64,000 nt of DNA, from positions 119,316 to 183,315 of the forward strand of contig CAWFVJ010000022.1 in the NCBI GenBank assembly GCA_963819175.1, in the 5' to 3' direction. Under the pieces are notes generated by a model. The model was not told the DNA's origin. It made no database searches and worked only from the letters and a program-made list of their open reading frames with translations. Position 1 is the first letter of the stretch. Every line of letters begins with the position of its first letter. This DNA is from CAWBRT01 sp963819175. Its GTDB lineage: Bacteria; Acidobacteriota; Terriglobia; Terriglobales; Acidobacteriaceae. Both the position numbers and the translations under genes were made by a program. Below are positions 43,871 to 53,915 of this stretch, piece after piece.

Positions 43871-45451
43871 ATGTCACAATACTCCATCAGTCCAAGCGGC
43901 GAACAGTTCGCCCTGCCATCCAAGGAAGATTACGCAGTCGAGTGTCGACGACTCCAACAGCTTGCGGCTAACGCACGCCAAGAGGGCCAGGAGGTTGTTG
44001 TCGTAATGGGCCTCGGTTTCGTAGGGGCGGTGATGGCAGCCATCGTTGCGGACACGACCGATAAGACGAATGGCCGCTCCACCAAGTACGTCATCGGATG
44101 CCAGCGGCCCAGCACTCGGAGCTACTGGAAGACGCCGATGCTGAACCGTGGGCAGTCGCCCGTCAAGTCGGAAGATCCCGAAGTTGAGCCGATGATAGCC
44201 CGTTGCGTGCTGGAAAAGAAGACGCTTACCGCGACCTACAACTCAGACTGCCTGGCTTTGGCCGACTGTGTTGTGGTCGACGTGCAGTGCGATTACACCA
44301 AGCATCATCTCGGCAAGATGAAAACCGGCGAGGCCGAGATGGCGGCACTGGAAGCCACACTGAAGACCATCGGCGAGAAGATCCAACCCCAATGCCTGGT
44401 CCTGATTGAGACCACCGTCGCCCCCGGCACGACGGAGTTCGTGGCGCTCCCGATCCTCAAAAAGGCGTTCCATACCCGCGGCATCGAAGCGGAGCCGCTT
44501 CTGGCGCACAGCTTCGAGCGCGTCATGCCAGGCAGGGAGTACGTAAAAAGCATCCGCGATTTCTGGCGGGTTTGCTCGGGCTGCAGCGTCGAAGCCCGGA
44601 GGCGAGTGATCAAGTTTCTGACTGAGGTGCTCAACGTCGATAAGTTTCCGCTTACGGTAATGGATCGGCCGATCGAATCCGAAACCACCAAGATCGTGGA
44701 GAACTCCTATCGCGCTACGATTCTTGCATTCCTGAACGAGTGGTCGATGTTCGCCGAGCGCAATGGCGTGGATCTGATAAAAGTTGTCGATGCAATTAAG
44801 GTGCGGCCGACGCACAGCAATATTATCTTTCCCGGTCCGGGAATCGGCGGATACTGTCTGCCCAAGGACGGCGGCCTGGGATACTGGGCCTATAGGCACA
44901 TTTTGGGCTTCGAAGATGGCGACAGCATCTTCAAGATGAGCACCGCCGCGATTGATGTCAACGACACACGCGGCTTGCACGTTGCCGAACTCACCCGCGA
45001 CGCGCTGCGTAACATGGGCAGATACATCGCCGGAGCGCGCGTTCTGCTGGCCGGCGCAAGCTACCGCGAGGATGTGGGAGATACGCGTTACAGCGGCAGT
45101 GAGCTGGTGGTGCGCAAGCTTACCGAGATGGGAGCGGAGATCAGCGTGCACGATCCCTACGTCGATCATTGGTACGAATTGGAGAACCAGGATACCTATC
45201 CTGCGCCGGGACATTCATGGGCTAGATTTTTCCGTAACCAGCAGGATCTTAATCGTGTTCGCGTGCAGAAGGACCTGGCATCGTCACTCAAAGGAGTGGA
45301 GGCCCTGGTTCTTGCGGTTCGTCATGCACCGTATCGGCAATTGAAGCCGGACGAGGTCGTCCGCTGGGCCGGTGGACCGATTGCCGTGGTCGACTGCTTT
45401 GGCATTCTTGAGGACGCCGATATCCGCCGCTATTTTGAGCTCGGCTGCTAG
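43871..45451 (+). CDS. Nucleotide-sugar dehydrogenase (UDP-/GDP-sugar 6-dehydrogenase family)
   Basis: 526 aa. NAD-binding motif VVVMGLGFVGAVMA near residue 46; ETTVAPGTTEF near 188; the lysine/asparagine segment SETTKIVENSYRATILAFLNEW near 275; and the catalytic Cys in GIGGYCLPKD near 333. The C-terminal UDP-binding domain (VLLAGASYREDVGDTRYSGS) follows. The enzyme oxidises the C6 alcohol of a nucleotide sugar to the uronic acid, for polysaccharide or glycan synthesis. It is longer than typical (430-450 aa) through an N-terminal extension and a middle insertion. The ATG at 43871 sits only a few bases after the abrupt end of the surface-protein gene, and no ribosome site is clear, so the start may lie elsewhere. 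Confidence 0.85.
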   Translation: MSQYSISPSGEQFALPSKEDYAVECRRLQQLAANARQEGQEVVVVMGLGFVGAVMAAIVADTTDKTNGRSTKYVIGCQRPSTRSYWKTPMLNRGQSPVKSEDPEVEPMIARCVLEKKTLTATYNSDCLALADCVVVDVQCDYTKHHLGKMKTGEAEMAALEATLKTIGEKIQPQCLVLIETTVAPGTTEFVALPILKKAFHTRGIEAEPLLAHSFERVMPGREYVKSIRDFWRVCSGCSVEARRRVIKFLTEVLNVDKFPLTVMDRPIESETTKIVENSYRATILAFLNEWSMFAERNGVDLIKVVDAIKVRPTHSNIIFPGPGIGGYCLPKDGGLGYWAYRHILGFEDGDSIFKMSTAAIDVNDTRGLHVAELTRDALRNMGRYIAGARVLLAGASYREDVGDTRYSGSELVVRKLTEMGAEISVHDPYVDHWYELENQDTYPAPGHSWARFFRNQQDLNRVRVQKDLASSLKGVEALVLAVRHAPYRQLKPDEVVRWAGGPIAVVDCFGILEDADIRRYFELGC

Positions 45452-45627
45452 GTCAAGGCCTTGGCCGCGGCCACATTCAACGCATCAAGGAAGAAGTGCG
45501 CTCCTCCAGAAGGGAAATCCCTGACGAGTTGCCGGAGACAAAAGGTCGTGCCACGAAGAAGAAGGGGAGTGCCTGAATTGCGTGATTCGCTCTGCCATTG
45601 TTAGCGCGATTTCAATATGTTGGGATG
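45452..45627. other. Gap with a possible gene remnant
   Basis: A frame from 45451 to about 45580 reads GLGRGHIQRIKEEVRSS and ends in KKKGSA without a start codon. It may be the end of a lost gene, but I cannot identify it. Confidence 0.3.
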
Positions 45628-45701
45628 GTAGCCCTGGGGTGAGTCCAACACCCGACCTTCGGTTTGGAAACTGCTGCTCTATCCATCTGAGCTACAGGGC
45701 C
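45628..45701 (-). tRNA. Damaged or mis-sequenced tRNA
   Basis: On the minus strand the acceptor ends ggccctg and cagggct pair, the D arm (gctc ... gagc) is intact, and the T stem ggg(t)g/caccc is present. The anticodon arm does not close: gcagt-ttccaaa-ccgaa. The T loop reads ttggact instead of ttcgagt or similar. The 5' half resembles tRNA-Arg(CCU), while the loop as written would give CCA (Trp). It is either a relic or carries several errors. Confidence 0.5.
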
Positions 45702-45820
45702 TTGCGACGTAACCCTCATTCTCTCACATCAGTTTACCGGATTGGACCCTTTACCGGAACCCGCATTTGGGGGAAACTCTGAAGAGGCCTTGCCGGCAGA
45801 ACGAAGTTCCTTAGAGGCTA

Positions 45821-46000
45821 AAGAGGCTGCTGAAAAACTCTTAGGAGTGTCATCCTGAGGTCGCGCCGACTTTGCGGGGTTCCCGGCATGCGCAGTAGTT
45901 GCGCATGTTGGGGCAGGCGTCCGAAGGATATGCTTTGCTTTCATCGCGCGCAAACAGCAGATACTTCGCTCTGCTCAGGATGACACCTTGGAGAGTAGTT
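45821..46000. repeat. Long double-hairpin repeat, second copy
   Basis: Same element as 22157-22337: aagaggct...gtgtcatcctgagg...gcagat...ctcaggatgacacc...gagagtagtt. Here the palindromic insert (catgcgca...tgcgcatg) sits in the left arm, about 45888-45909. It ties this part of the contig to the first genome. Confidence 0.75.
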
Positions 46001-46223
46001 TTTCAGCAGCCTGTGAAGCCCGTACCTTCAAGACCTTCATTTTTTCGAACCTTCCTTAGGGTCCGATCTCTGTCCTGAACGAACGCCACCCAGATAAGTC
46101 GCCTAACCCTTCGCGTTCCTTCGCTGCGCACCCTCGGGAAATACCGCAGGCTTGTTTTCATTGACCAGAACATGCGTGGCGGTGAATGAAACGGCGTGAT
46201 CAATAACCCTGCAATCGAGGAAC

Positions 46224-46252
46224 AAAAAAAGGAGGCTGACACCCTCCCTTTT
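46224..46252. terminator. Terminator-like hairpin
   Basis: A7 ggagg - ctgaca - ccctcc cttttt-type structure, usable on either strand. No gene ends immediately before it. Confidence 0.4.
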
Positions 46253-46286
46253 AGATGTTACTTTCTCTTAACCCAATTCGATAGTT

Positions 46287-46343
46287 GGTATACCCCTTGA
46301 GTCACCGCCGGGCTGGACACCGAGTTCGTCATCGGGGTATACC
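46287..46343. repeat. Ten-base inverted repeat near the genome junction
   Basis: ggtatacccc (46287-46296) and ggggtatacc (46334-46343) are separated by 37 bases. It is unlike the other repeats; it might be a regulator site or the ends of a small element. The join between the two genomes lies in this neighbourhood (46001-46420). Confidence 0.45.
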
Positions 46344-46419
46344 TTTTGCGAATCCAGCAATACGATAATTCAAACGGTTGAAACAGGTATGCAAAGATGA
46401 TTGTGCGGCCAACCAAACA

Positions 46420-46447
46420 TTGCACTCGGCTGCGGCCTCGCGGCTAA
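46420..46447. repeat. Planctomycete-part repeat (cactcggctgcg...ggctaaa)
   Basis: First occurrence of the gcactcggctgcgcctcgcggctaaa type. The same unit is at 49154-49231 (both arms) and at about 55514-55662. It does not occur before 46,400. Confidence 0.65.
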
Positions 46448-46470
46448 ACTGGCAATCGCTTTCGCGATCG

Positions 46471-47685
46471 CTATTCGCCGCCCAGCACCACCTGAACCTG
46501 CATTTCTTTGCCTTTGCGGACGATTGTGAGCGACACCTGATTTCCCGGTTCTTTGGCCTCGATGATGCCCAGGAAATCGTCGGCGTTCGTGACCTTCTGG
46601 CCGTCGACGGCGACGATCAGGTCGGCGGCCGAGCGGTCGATCGATTCGACGACGAACGGGCCCGCGCCGCTGCTGCGTGACGATCCGCGGGCCTTGCAGG
46701 CCGGCTCGTTCGGCCGGTCCGCCCGGGAACGAGTCGGTCGATCAACAGCCCGTGCTCGGTCTCGATACACCTTCGCGATGCCGACTCGGGCCGGAGGACG
46801 CGCCCTTTGTCGATCAGTTGCGGCACGATCCGGGCGATCGGTCCGACGGGAATGGCAAAGCCGACGCCCGCGCTCTGGCCCGTCTTGCTGGCGATGGCCG
46901 TGTTCATGCCGATCAGGCGCCAGTGGCTATCCAGCAGCGGCCCGCCCGAATTGCCGGGATTGATCGCCGCGTCGATCTGGATGATCGACTTGACCGTGCG
47001 GTCGTTCGTGGATCTGCAGGGCCGAGCGGTTGAGACTGGAGATGATGCCCGTCGTCAGCGTCCGCTCCAGCCCGAACGGATTGCCGATGGCGAACACCCG
47101 CATGGCCGACTTTCAGGCTGCGTGCGAGTCGCCGAAGACGCACCGGGTGCAGCGACTCGGCCGGGGCGTCGATCTTGATGCACGGCCACGTCGTTGACCG
47201 GGTCGGCGCCGACGAAGCGGGCTTCGTACGATCTTGCCGTCGAACAGCGTGACCTGGACCTGCCGGGCGCCGTCGATGACGTGGTAATTCGTCAGCGACG
47301 TGCCCCGCCTTGTCGAGAATGCTTCCCGATCCCGCCCCTTCCGTGGGGACTTCCATCAGGAAGAACCCTTCGCCGGCGCCGCGCGTCGTAATGTTCACGA
47401 CGCTGCGGTTGACATTTTCGTAGACGGAAATGTTGACCTGTTCGTCCTGCGAGAATTCCTCGGGGGCCAGCGGGCTGCCGGATCCGTACGAGCGGAGCAG
47501 CCCTGCTCGAGGCGGGCGGGGGCCCTTTTTTCGGGGCGCCGTGTGTTTTGCGGCATCCGCGGGACGGCGGGACGCGGCCGTCGGCCGCCGCTGCGACGGC
47601 GTGCGGCACCGGTCGGTATTCCCAGACGCGACCGCGACCACGCCGCCCAGGAGTGCCGAACACACACATCCGACAAGAATTTCAT
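46471..47685 (-). CDS. HtrA/DegP-like serine protease with PDZ domain, several frameshifts
   Basis: About 400 aa when read across at least five shifts. Segments seen in order on the minus strand: a short signal region from the ATG at 47685 (ribosome site gggaga); VNISVYENVNRSVVNIT; GAGSGSILDKAGHVLTNYHV with the catalytic His; IGNPFG; QIDAAINPGNSGGPLLDS with the catalytic Ser (about 46930-46980); and a C-terminal PDZ domain (LIVAVDGQKVTNADDFLGIIE, ending VQVVLGGE). Such proteases act in the periplasm as quality-control chaperone-proteases. The order and spacing are complete, so I interpret the damage as sequencing error. Divergent from the phosphofructokinase gene, with about 75 bases between. 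Confidence 0.75.
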
Positions 47686-47760
47686 GGTCGTTCTCCCTTG
47701 CCGTTGACCCCCATTCCTGATATATGTTCTTTTCAGGTTTGACTCAAGAGGAGCGAGAGC

Positions 47761-49144
47761 ATGCACCGCATTGGAATATCTGACGGCCGGCGGCGACACG
47801 CCGGCGCTCAATGCCACGATTCACGGCGCGGTCGTCCGCGCCAACGCGTTGAAGATCGAGGTGTACGGCATCATCAAGGGCTTTTCGGGGATGCTGAACC
47901 CGCGGGTGCCGCACGTGCACCTCAACCCGCTCTTCTCGACGATTCCCGAGCTTGAGCCCGTAGTCTGGGCGGGACGCTCTTGGGGGCCTCGCGAACGTAC
48001 ATCGATGCCGACGATACGCGACGATCAGAGAGGTCGCCGTGCCGGCTGCAAAAACTGGGACATCGAGGGGCTGATCTGCATCGGCGGCGACGGCACGATC
48101 AACGGCATGCAGCCCTTGTCGCAATGTTTTCCCACGGTGCTGGCTCCCAAGACGATCGACAACGACCTGGGGCTCAATTACGCCGAAGAGGCCACCGAAT
48201 GGCTGCGCGAACCGGGCCCGCAACCGGGCAAGTTCACGTACCGCAAGCTGCCGGGCCGACCCGATATCGAGCTGGAAGAGATCATCAACTACGCCACGCC
48301 CGGGTACGCGACGGCGGTCTACGTCGCGGCCGCTCGGGCATCCAGCGGATCCGCACGACGGCCGAAAGTCATCGCCGCATCGCCATCATCGAGGTCATGG
48401 GCCGCGACTCGGGGTACATTGCCCTGGGGTCGGCGTACGGGCAGCCCGACATCATCCTGATTCCCGAGGTGCCCCTCGATTACCCGCGTCTCGAACAGCG
48501 CGTCCGCGAGCTCTACGAACTGCAGAAGCACGTGGTGATCGTCGTGGGCGAAGGCGTCGTCGACGAGCAGGGCCGGCCGCTGGGGGCCGATCTCGAAAAG
48601 CACCGATCCGGCGGGAAACATCATCTTCAGCGGCGCCGCCGAGACCCTCAAGCAGATGCTCTCCAAGACGATCGGCGACGACTACTTCACCGACCGGCGG
48701 CGGAACGAATCGGCCGACTCGGCGATGTTCACCCGTAAACTCGGGCACACGCAGCGCGGCGGACGGCCGATTCTGTTCGACCGGTTTCACGCCGCCCAGC
48801 TCGGCGGCAAAGCGGTCGACGTGCTGGTCGAGGGCTTCAACAACTGCGTCGTCACGCTGCAATGGACGGCCAGCCGCGGGTTTTACGTCGATTCGATCCC
48901 CGCCAACAAACTCCGCGACCAATGGGGCATCATCCATCCGCGGCAACTGCACCGCTCGCTGTACGACGCGCACCGCTTCCAGCCCTCGAAGCTGGGGATC
49001 CAGTTTCTGCTGCCGATCTTCACGAACGCGATCGGCGCCGACGATCTCGAAGAAGTCCGCATCCAGCAGTTCAACCCCGGCAATCTGACGCGCCGCTACC
49101 AGAGCGTGAACGTCGATATTCAGAAGCGGCTGCGGTATTTGTAG
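47761..49144 (+). CDS. 6-phosphofructokinase, several frameshifts
   Basis: Phosphorylates fructose 6-phosphate. About 460 aa, longer than the 320-aa bacterial ATP enzyme. Motifs in order: a start RIGI-(shift)-TAGGDTPALNATIHGAV; LICIGGDGTINGM; APKTIDNDLGLNYAE; RRIAIIEVMGRDSGYIAL; VVIVVGEGV; KLGHTQRGGRPI. The GGDGT glycine matches ATP-dependent enzymes, while the lysine in PKTIDND is the residue of pyrophosphate-dependent enzymes; the combination occurs in a mixed group, so the phosphate donor is uncertain. At least four single-base shifts must be bridged: just after the start, near 47970-48050, near 48330-48360 and near 48600. The last 160 residues are clean. Confidence 0.82.
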
Positions 49145-49153
49145 AAGACGTCG

Positions 49154-49231
49154 TTTAGCCGCAAGGCGCAGCCGAGTGCTCCAGAGTTGACGTCGCGCGT
49201 GCGCAGCACTCGGCTGCGCCTCGCGGCTAAA
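49154..49231. repeat. Perfectly paired inverted repeat between convergent genes
   Basis: Left arm tttagccgcaaggcgcagcc... (49154-49180) and right arm agcactcggctgcgcctcgc... (49205-49231) are almost fully complementary over 27 bases. It lies between two convergent genes and may end transcription from both sides. Confidence 0.75.
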
Positions 49232-49246
49232 CGACGACGGCGCAGC

Positions 49247-51526
49247 TTACTGCGAGCCGAATTGGCGCCGCTTGAACACCAGGAAGTAACCGCCCGTCTT
49301 GTCATCCAGCAGTTCCCATTGGTCCGGATGCAGGCGGTATTCCTCGACTTCCTCGGGCCGCTTGATGTCGCTGTAGCGGTGCTGCGTGTCGATCACGATG
49401 TAATCGGGATCGTTGGAGATCGTCAGGCACCTTTCTTGCGTACAGGCTGTAATCGTAGGACCGGTCGTGGTGTGTGAACCGCGGATGGATGTAATCAGTC
49501 GAGGCGACGCGGCTCTCGGGCGGCACGAGCGCGAAAGCGGCCGGGAATCGCCGCGCCCGTTCCCCGGGAACGTACAGGCTCTTCCAGTATTTGGTCGAAT
49601 ACGGGTCCCAGAACCCAATGCCCAGCGGTGAGAACGTGACTGGCACTCCTGTCAAAAACGCGCATAGCGCAGCCCATACGGCCGCCGCGACAACGGGCGC
49701 CGCTCGTGCCCGGCAGGACGAATCGGACCTCGCGTTGCGACGCGCCGTCGGTTGAATTGCCGGAAGCGTCTTTCCGCTGGCGACGAAGTCTTCCGGCGGA
49801 ATGCGTCGGCGTTCGCCGTCATTGGCCTCGGCGCGGCGGCGCTGGTGCCGCCAGGCAGCGAATCGGGCACAGACGGGCTCGATGTGAGCGAGCCCCGCGG
49901 CCGCCGCCCAGACGAGAATCGGAACCAGCGGCGCATGAAAATGATGCAGCGGTGAATTGGTCAGTTCGCTTAAGATTAGAATGCCGAACATCGGCGCTGC
50001 GACGGCGAGCCGACCCGGCGACAGCAGGGCCAAAAATCCGAGCGGAGCCAATAATTGCACCGCGAACAGCAATGACTTGACATTGAACCATTTGTCCAGA
50101 AGCAAACTGGGATCCGCGACGACATTTGCGACAATCTCGCCGGAGGTCTCGCCCAGCTCGGAGAAATACCGGGCAAAGTGCACCTCTTCCCCGCCGCGAA
50201 ACCAGGGCAGCACGACCTTGACCACCAGCACGACATAAACGGCGCCGAACGCTGCCAGTCCCCAACCGAACCAGGCCAGCCGACGGCGGGCGCTGCGATC
50301 GGCAACTGCGGCCCAACGTGCTTGCCGCATCGCGATCCAGATTCCCAGCGGCGCGATCACCATCGCCGCGTCTTCCTGGCAAAGTAGAGTCATTCCCAAC
50401 CATGCCAGACATGCGCGATAACGGCACCGCTCCAGCGCATCGAGCTGCGCACAGAAACAGTGGGATCTCAAATGAATTCGGGCGGAACGTCTTGAGCGTC
50501 ACAGCGATGTCGAGGTATTGCATGGGAAAGTACAAGAGGTACGCGATCGCCAAGAGCGCCGCTGCCCCGTTGCAGGCCGTGTGCCGACTGCGCAATGTGG
50601 TAGACGGGGATCGCCCCCAGTGCCAGAGATGCCGATTGACACAATTCCAGCAGGACGTGCGAGCGGCCAGAACCAATATAGTGGAGCAACTAACAAATGA
50701 ATGACCTGCACGTGCTCACCGAGGAACAGCCGCCCGTTGTCGAGATAGCTGCGAAATCCCTTGCCGTGCAGCAGGTTCCAGATGTGCTCTTCATACATGC
50801 CCGAGTCGCCGTGCGGCATCAACAGCGCATCGTACAGAAGAGCCAGTTCATGGCGGCGAAGCACATAAAGTAGACCGCCATGGCGACCCAGACGACGCGA
50901 GGAATTCGGTCGGAGTTTTCCTGTCGAAAGACGGCAGCAGCGGGCCGGCGGACCAGCATCACGAACGTCGTCAGCCAGCCGGCCCAGAGCATGCTGTGCC
51001 AGATTGGCAAGGTTGCCTGGCACAACGCCTGCGATGACGGCGATCTGGCGAGCTCGGATGCAAAAGCCAATATTTCCCAGACAAGGGCAACCAGCCACCA
51101 GAGCCAGCCATTTCGCCCCCACACATACAAAGCGCCCGGATATGAAATCTGGCGGGCGCAGAAACCCAAACGGCGCCGAGTCAGCCATGCCAGAATGCTC
51201 AGCCCTGCGACCGGGACCGCGAGCGACACAATCGGCACTTCAGCGACTTCGATGCCAGCATTCCGGAAGATCTCGCCGCCCAATCCCAGAACGGTTCTTT
51301 GCCACAAACCGCGGCTGACGATGCCTGCCGACAGATCGGGGTCGCCCAACACAGAGGCGACGTGAAATGCCACCGCGAGTGTTCCGGCAAGCACGATTGC
51401 CGCCGCCGACGCGACCTTGGGCAGGGTCGGGCGGCGAACACTCGCGGGAGGGGGCATAGGAGGGAGTGGAACGTGCCAAACGCCGAAGGACTGATGACAA
51501 GAGAAAGCCCGAAACCGCGATCGCAC
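49247..51526 (-). CDS. DUF2079-type polytopic membrane protein, several frameshifts
   Basis: About 740 aa across the shifts. Segments on the minus strand: several helices (VASAAAIVLAGTLAVAFHVA, LSILAWLTRRR, NGWLWWLVALVWEILAFA); then HGDSGMYEEHIWNLLHGKGFRSYLDNGRLFLGEHVQVIHLL, with the acidic/His pattern of the first large loop of DUF2079; then more helices (LAYLLYFPMQYLDIAVTLKT, YVVLVVKVVLPWFRG), and the tail DYIVIDTQHRYSDIKRP. DUF2079 proteins resemble glycosyltransferases of the GT-C fold; the function is not established. At least four shifts lie between 50400 and 50900 and near 49450. A planctomycete-type gene by context. Confidence 0.7.
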
Positions 51527-51660
51527 AGTCGTTCAGCGGCCTAAACTCTATTGTATCCGGTTGCCTGAGTATTGTACAAACCCCTAGCAGCCCGTTGAAA
51601 GACGAGCCGCGACCGTGAGGGAGCGGTCTGTTGATCGGTACGGCGAATGGAGGTGCAGGG

Positions 51661-53068
51661 ATGCGATGGGTATTCGGACGGACCCTTTGGATTGCGGGAA
51701 TGGTTCTGGCGCTGGGTACGCGAACAGGCAAATCGACTCGCAGCGGCCGAACGGATCGAGTTGCTGGAAGAAACTTCCGACGTGCGGATTCGCATTGTCG
51801 AGGTCGATCTTTCCGTCGGCGGGAAGCTCTTTCCGCGCGCCCGGCCCCGAAAAAGCCTTGAAGCTGGCGGTCGAGGCCCGGTTCGAATATTTCGAGCGGC
51901 GGCTGCCCAAAGGCGGTCGCGAAGCCGAATCGCTGCGCAGAATCGCCATTACGAGCAGGCCCGGGCGAGCATCCAGGCGGGCGATCAGCTTTCGAATTCG
52001 TCGCTGAGGAATTCCCAGCGGCTCGTTGTCGCCCACGGGCAACTGGAAGGCATCGAGCTGTTCAGCCCGTCCGGGCCGCTCACTTACAACGAATTGGAAC
52101 TGTTGCACGTTCCCGGCGACAGCTTGGCCGTGCTGGGTTTGCTTCCCGACTCGGCAGTCGAGCTGGACGAAAGCTGGAAAGCGCCGGTCTGGGCCCTGCC
52201 GCTCGTGACGGGATTGGAAGCGGTCGAGAAAGGCGAGTTGACGTGCCGGCTTGAGTCAGTCAAGGCGAATGTCGCCCGTATCGGTTTTCAAGGGGAAATC
52301 GTGGGGGCGGCCGTGGGAGCGGCCGCCGAAATCAACGTCGATGGGCACCTGCTGTACGATCGAAACCAGAAACTGGTCAGCCGGATCGAGGTCACGCAGA
52401 CCGAGAAGCGGGCCATTGGCGCCGTTTCTCCCGGCCTGGATGTAGTGGCCAGAGTTGCCGTTTCGCGGCAGATTGCGGAGCACCCCACGCGATTGACCGA
52501 GAAGGACCTGACGAGTCTGCCCGTCGAGCCCAATGCCGCAAATCGCCTGTTGATGCTGGAGGCCCCCGCCTGGAATTTGCGCATGTACCACGATCGCCGC
52601 TGGCATTTGTTTCATCAAAGTTCCGAAGTAGCCCTGCTGCGGCTGCTCGATCAAGGCGGGTTCATTGCCCAGTGCAACATCAAGAAGCTTCCCCAGGCCG
52701 AGCCGGGACAGCACGTGTCGGAAGAGCAGTTCCAAGCCGACATCCGCCAGACCCTGGGCAAGAATTTCCAGCAGATCGTGCAGTCTGAGAAACTGAAATT
52801 GAAGGACGGGCTGTACGTGTTCCGTGTGGTGGCCGTGGGATCGGTCGATCGGTTGAACGAAAAGAACGAGCCGGAGTCGAGTCCCATGCAGTGGATTTAC
52901 TATCTGGTCGCCAACTCGGATGGGCGTCAGGTCTCGTTCGTGTTCTCAGTCGACCCGCAGCAAGCTAAAGATCTGGAGAACCGCGACCTGTCGATGGTGG
53001 CCGGCGTCGAGTTCCTGTCGCCGCGGCCCAGTCCCAGACCCCGGCCAGCCCGCGGCCAAGGCCATTAA
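51661..53068 (+). CDS. Hypothetical exported protein, N-terminal frameshifts
   Basis: About 465 aa. A signal peptide (MRWVFGRTLWIAGMVLALGT) starts at the ATG at 51661 in one frame. The rest from AAAERIELLEETSDVRIRIVEVD is in another frame, with at least one more shift near 51830-51900. From about 51980 the frame is clean to the stop. No family recognised. Visible are a helical N-terminal part and a beta-rich middle (LEGIELFSPSGPLTYNELELLHVPGD, VSRIEVTQTEKRAIG). A C-terminal part follows with LFHQSSEVALLRLLDQGGFIAQCNI and a DGLYVFRVVAVGSVD segment. I think it is periplasmic or membrane-associated. It stands between a membrane-protein gene on the other strand and a small zinc-ribbon gene. Confidence 0.6.
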
Positions 53069-53444
53069 GGTAAAGTGAACCGTTGCAGCGTTGCTGGGTC
53101 CACGACGCGCAGCGTGGGTGGCCGTGGCTGTAGCGAAGCGAAGCCCCGGCGGGTGAAGAGTCGCGGCGACTTGCAAGCCAACCTATTCTGTCAGCTAACT
53201 CGGCCAGCAATCGGATTCATCCTCGCAACGGTTTTGGGCGTGCAGTGCGTGGTTCACCCGCCCGGGCTTCCCAAAGGGTCCGCCCAGGCCACCCCCATTC
53301 GCCTCCGTGTTCGATGACGCCGGGGTTGAAGCATTCGCCCCGACTCGGTACGGTGATTCGCAGACCGAACTGCTGGACCTGTCTGACGTTCGGTCGTCAC
53401 GACCAGAACCCTTGCGGTCATTCGTTGCACGAGGATCATGAAAA
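53069..53444. other. Gap without recognisable gene
   Basis: No gene or known repeat seen. The only feature is a possible ribosome site region just before the next start. Confidence 0.5.
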
Positions 53445-53915
53445 ATGCATCGCGATGCGAATTGTGTCTACGTGGCCAATAGTGAAGGGGAAGCGGATGT
53501 CGTCGCCGCCTGGCTCGCGGAACAGGGTTTTCCTGCACGGGTGATGGACACCCGCACGCTGGGTGGATTGCCCGGAATGACGCCCTTTTCGCCGCTCGAA
53601 TCGGATGCCGGCGGCGTCGAGGTCTGGGTGCTCGATGCAGCCGGTGCGCCGCAGGCGAAGCAACTGCTCGATGAGCATTCCAAAACGCTGGCACAGCAGA
53701 CAGCGGCCGCCGCACACGGCGAGCCGATCGTCGTGCGTTGTGAAGAATGCGGCCAATCGGCTGAATTTCCTGCAACAGATCGAGGGAGCGTGCAGGAGTG
53801 CCCGCATTGCGGCGAATACCTCGATGTCGGCAGATCGGGCGACCACGAGACGCCCGACTTCACTTCTGCGGAAACGGATGAAGATAATCCCGCAACGACC
53901 AGCGGCGTAGATTAG
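53445..53915 (+). CDS. Small protein with DUF2007-like and zinc-ribbon parts
   Basis: 156 aa. The first 75 residues (NCVYVANSEGEADVVAAWLAEQGFPARVMDTRTLGG to VEVWVLDAAGAPQAKQLLDEH) have the alpha/beta pattern of the DUF2007 domain, a small ferredoxin-like fold proposed to act in signalling. From about residue 92 comes a zinc ribbon (CEECGQSAEF...CPHCGEYLDV). The C-terminal tail is acidic. Function unknown. The frame is clean, in contrast to its neighbours. Confidence 0.65.
   Translation: MHRDANCVYVANSEGEADVVAAWLAEQGFPARVMDTRTLGGLPGMTPFSPLESDAGGVEVWVLDAAGAPQAKQLLDEHSKTLAQQTAAAAHGEPIVVRCEECGQSAEFPATDRGSVQECPHCGEYLDVGRSGDHETPDFTSAETDEDNPATTSGVD

Noticed and set aside
45628..45701. Selenocysteine tRNA to match the UGA gene
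   Set aside because: Length and arm pattern are those of an ordinary tRNA; no long variable arm or eight-base acceptor stem.
396..46000. Possible CRISPR array because of many short repeats
   Set aside because: The units are scattered singly or in mixed families between genes, with no constant spacer length and no cas genes.
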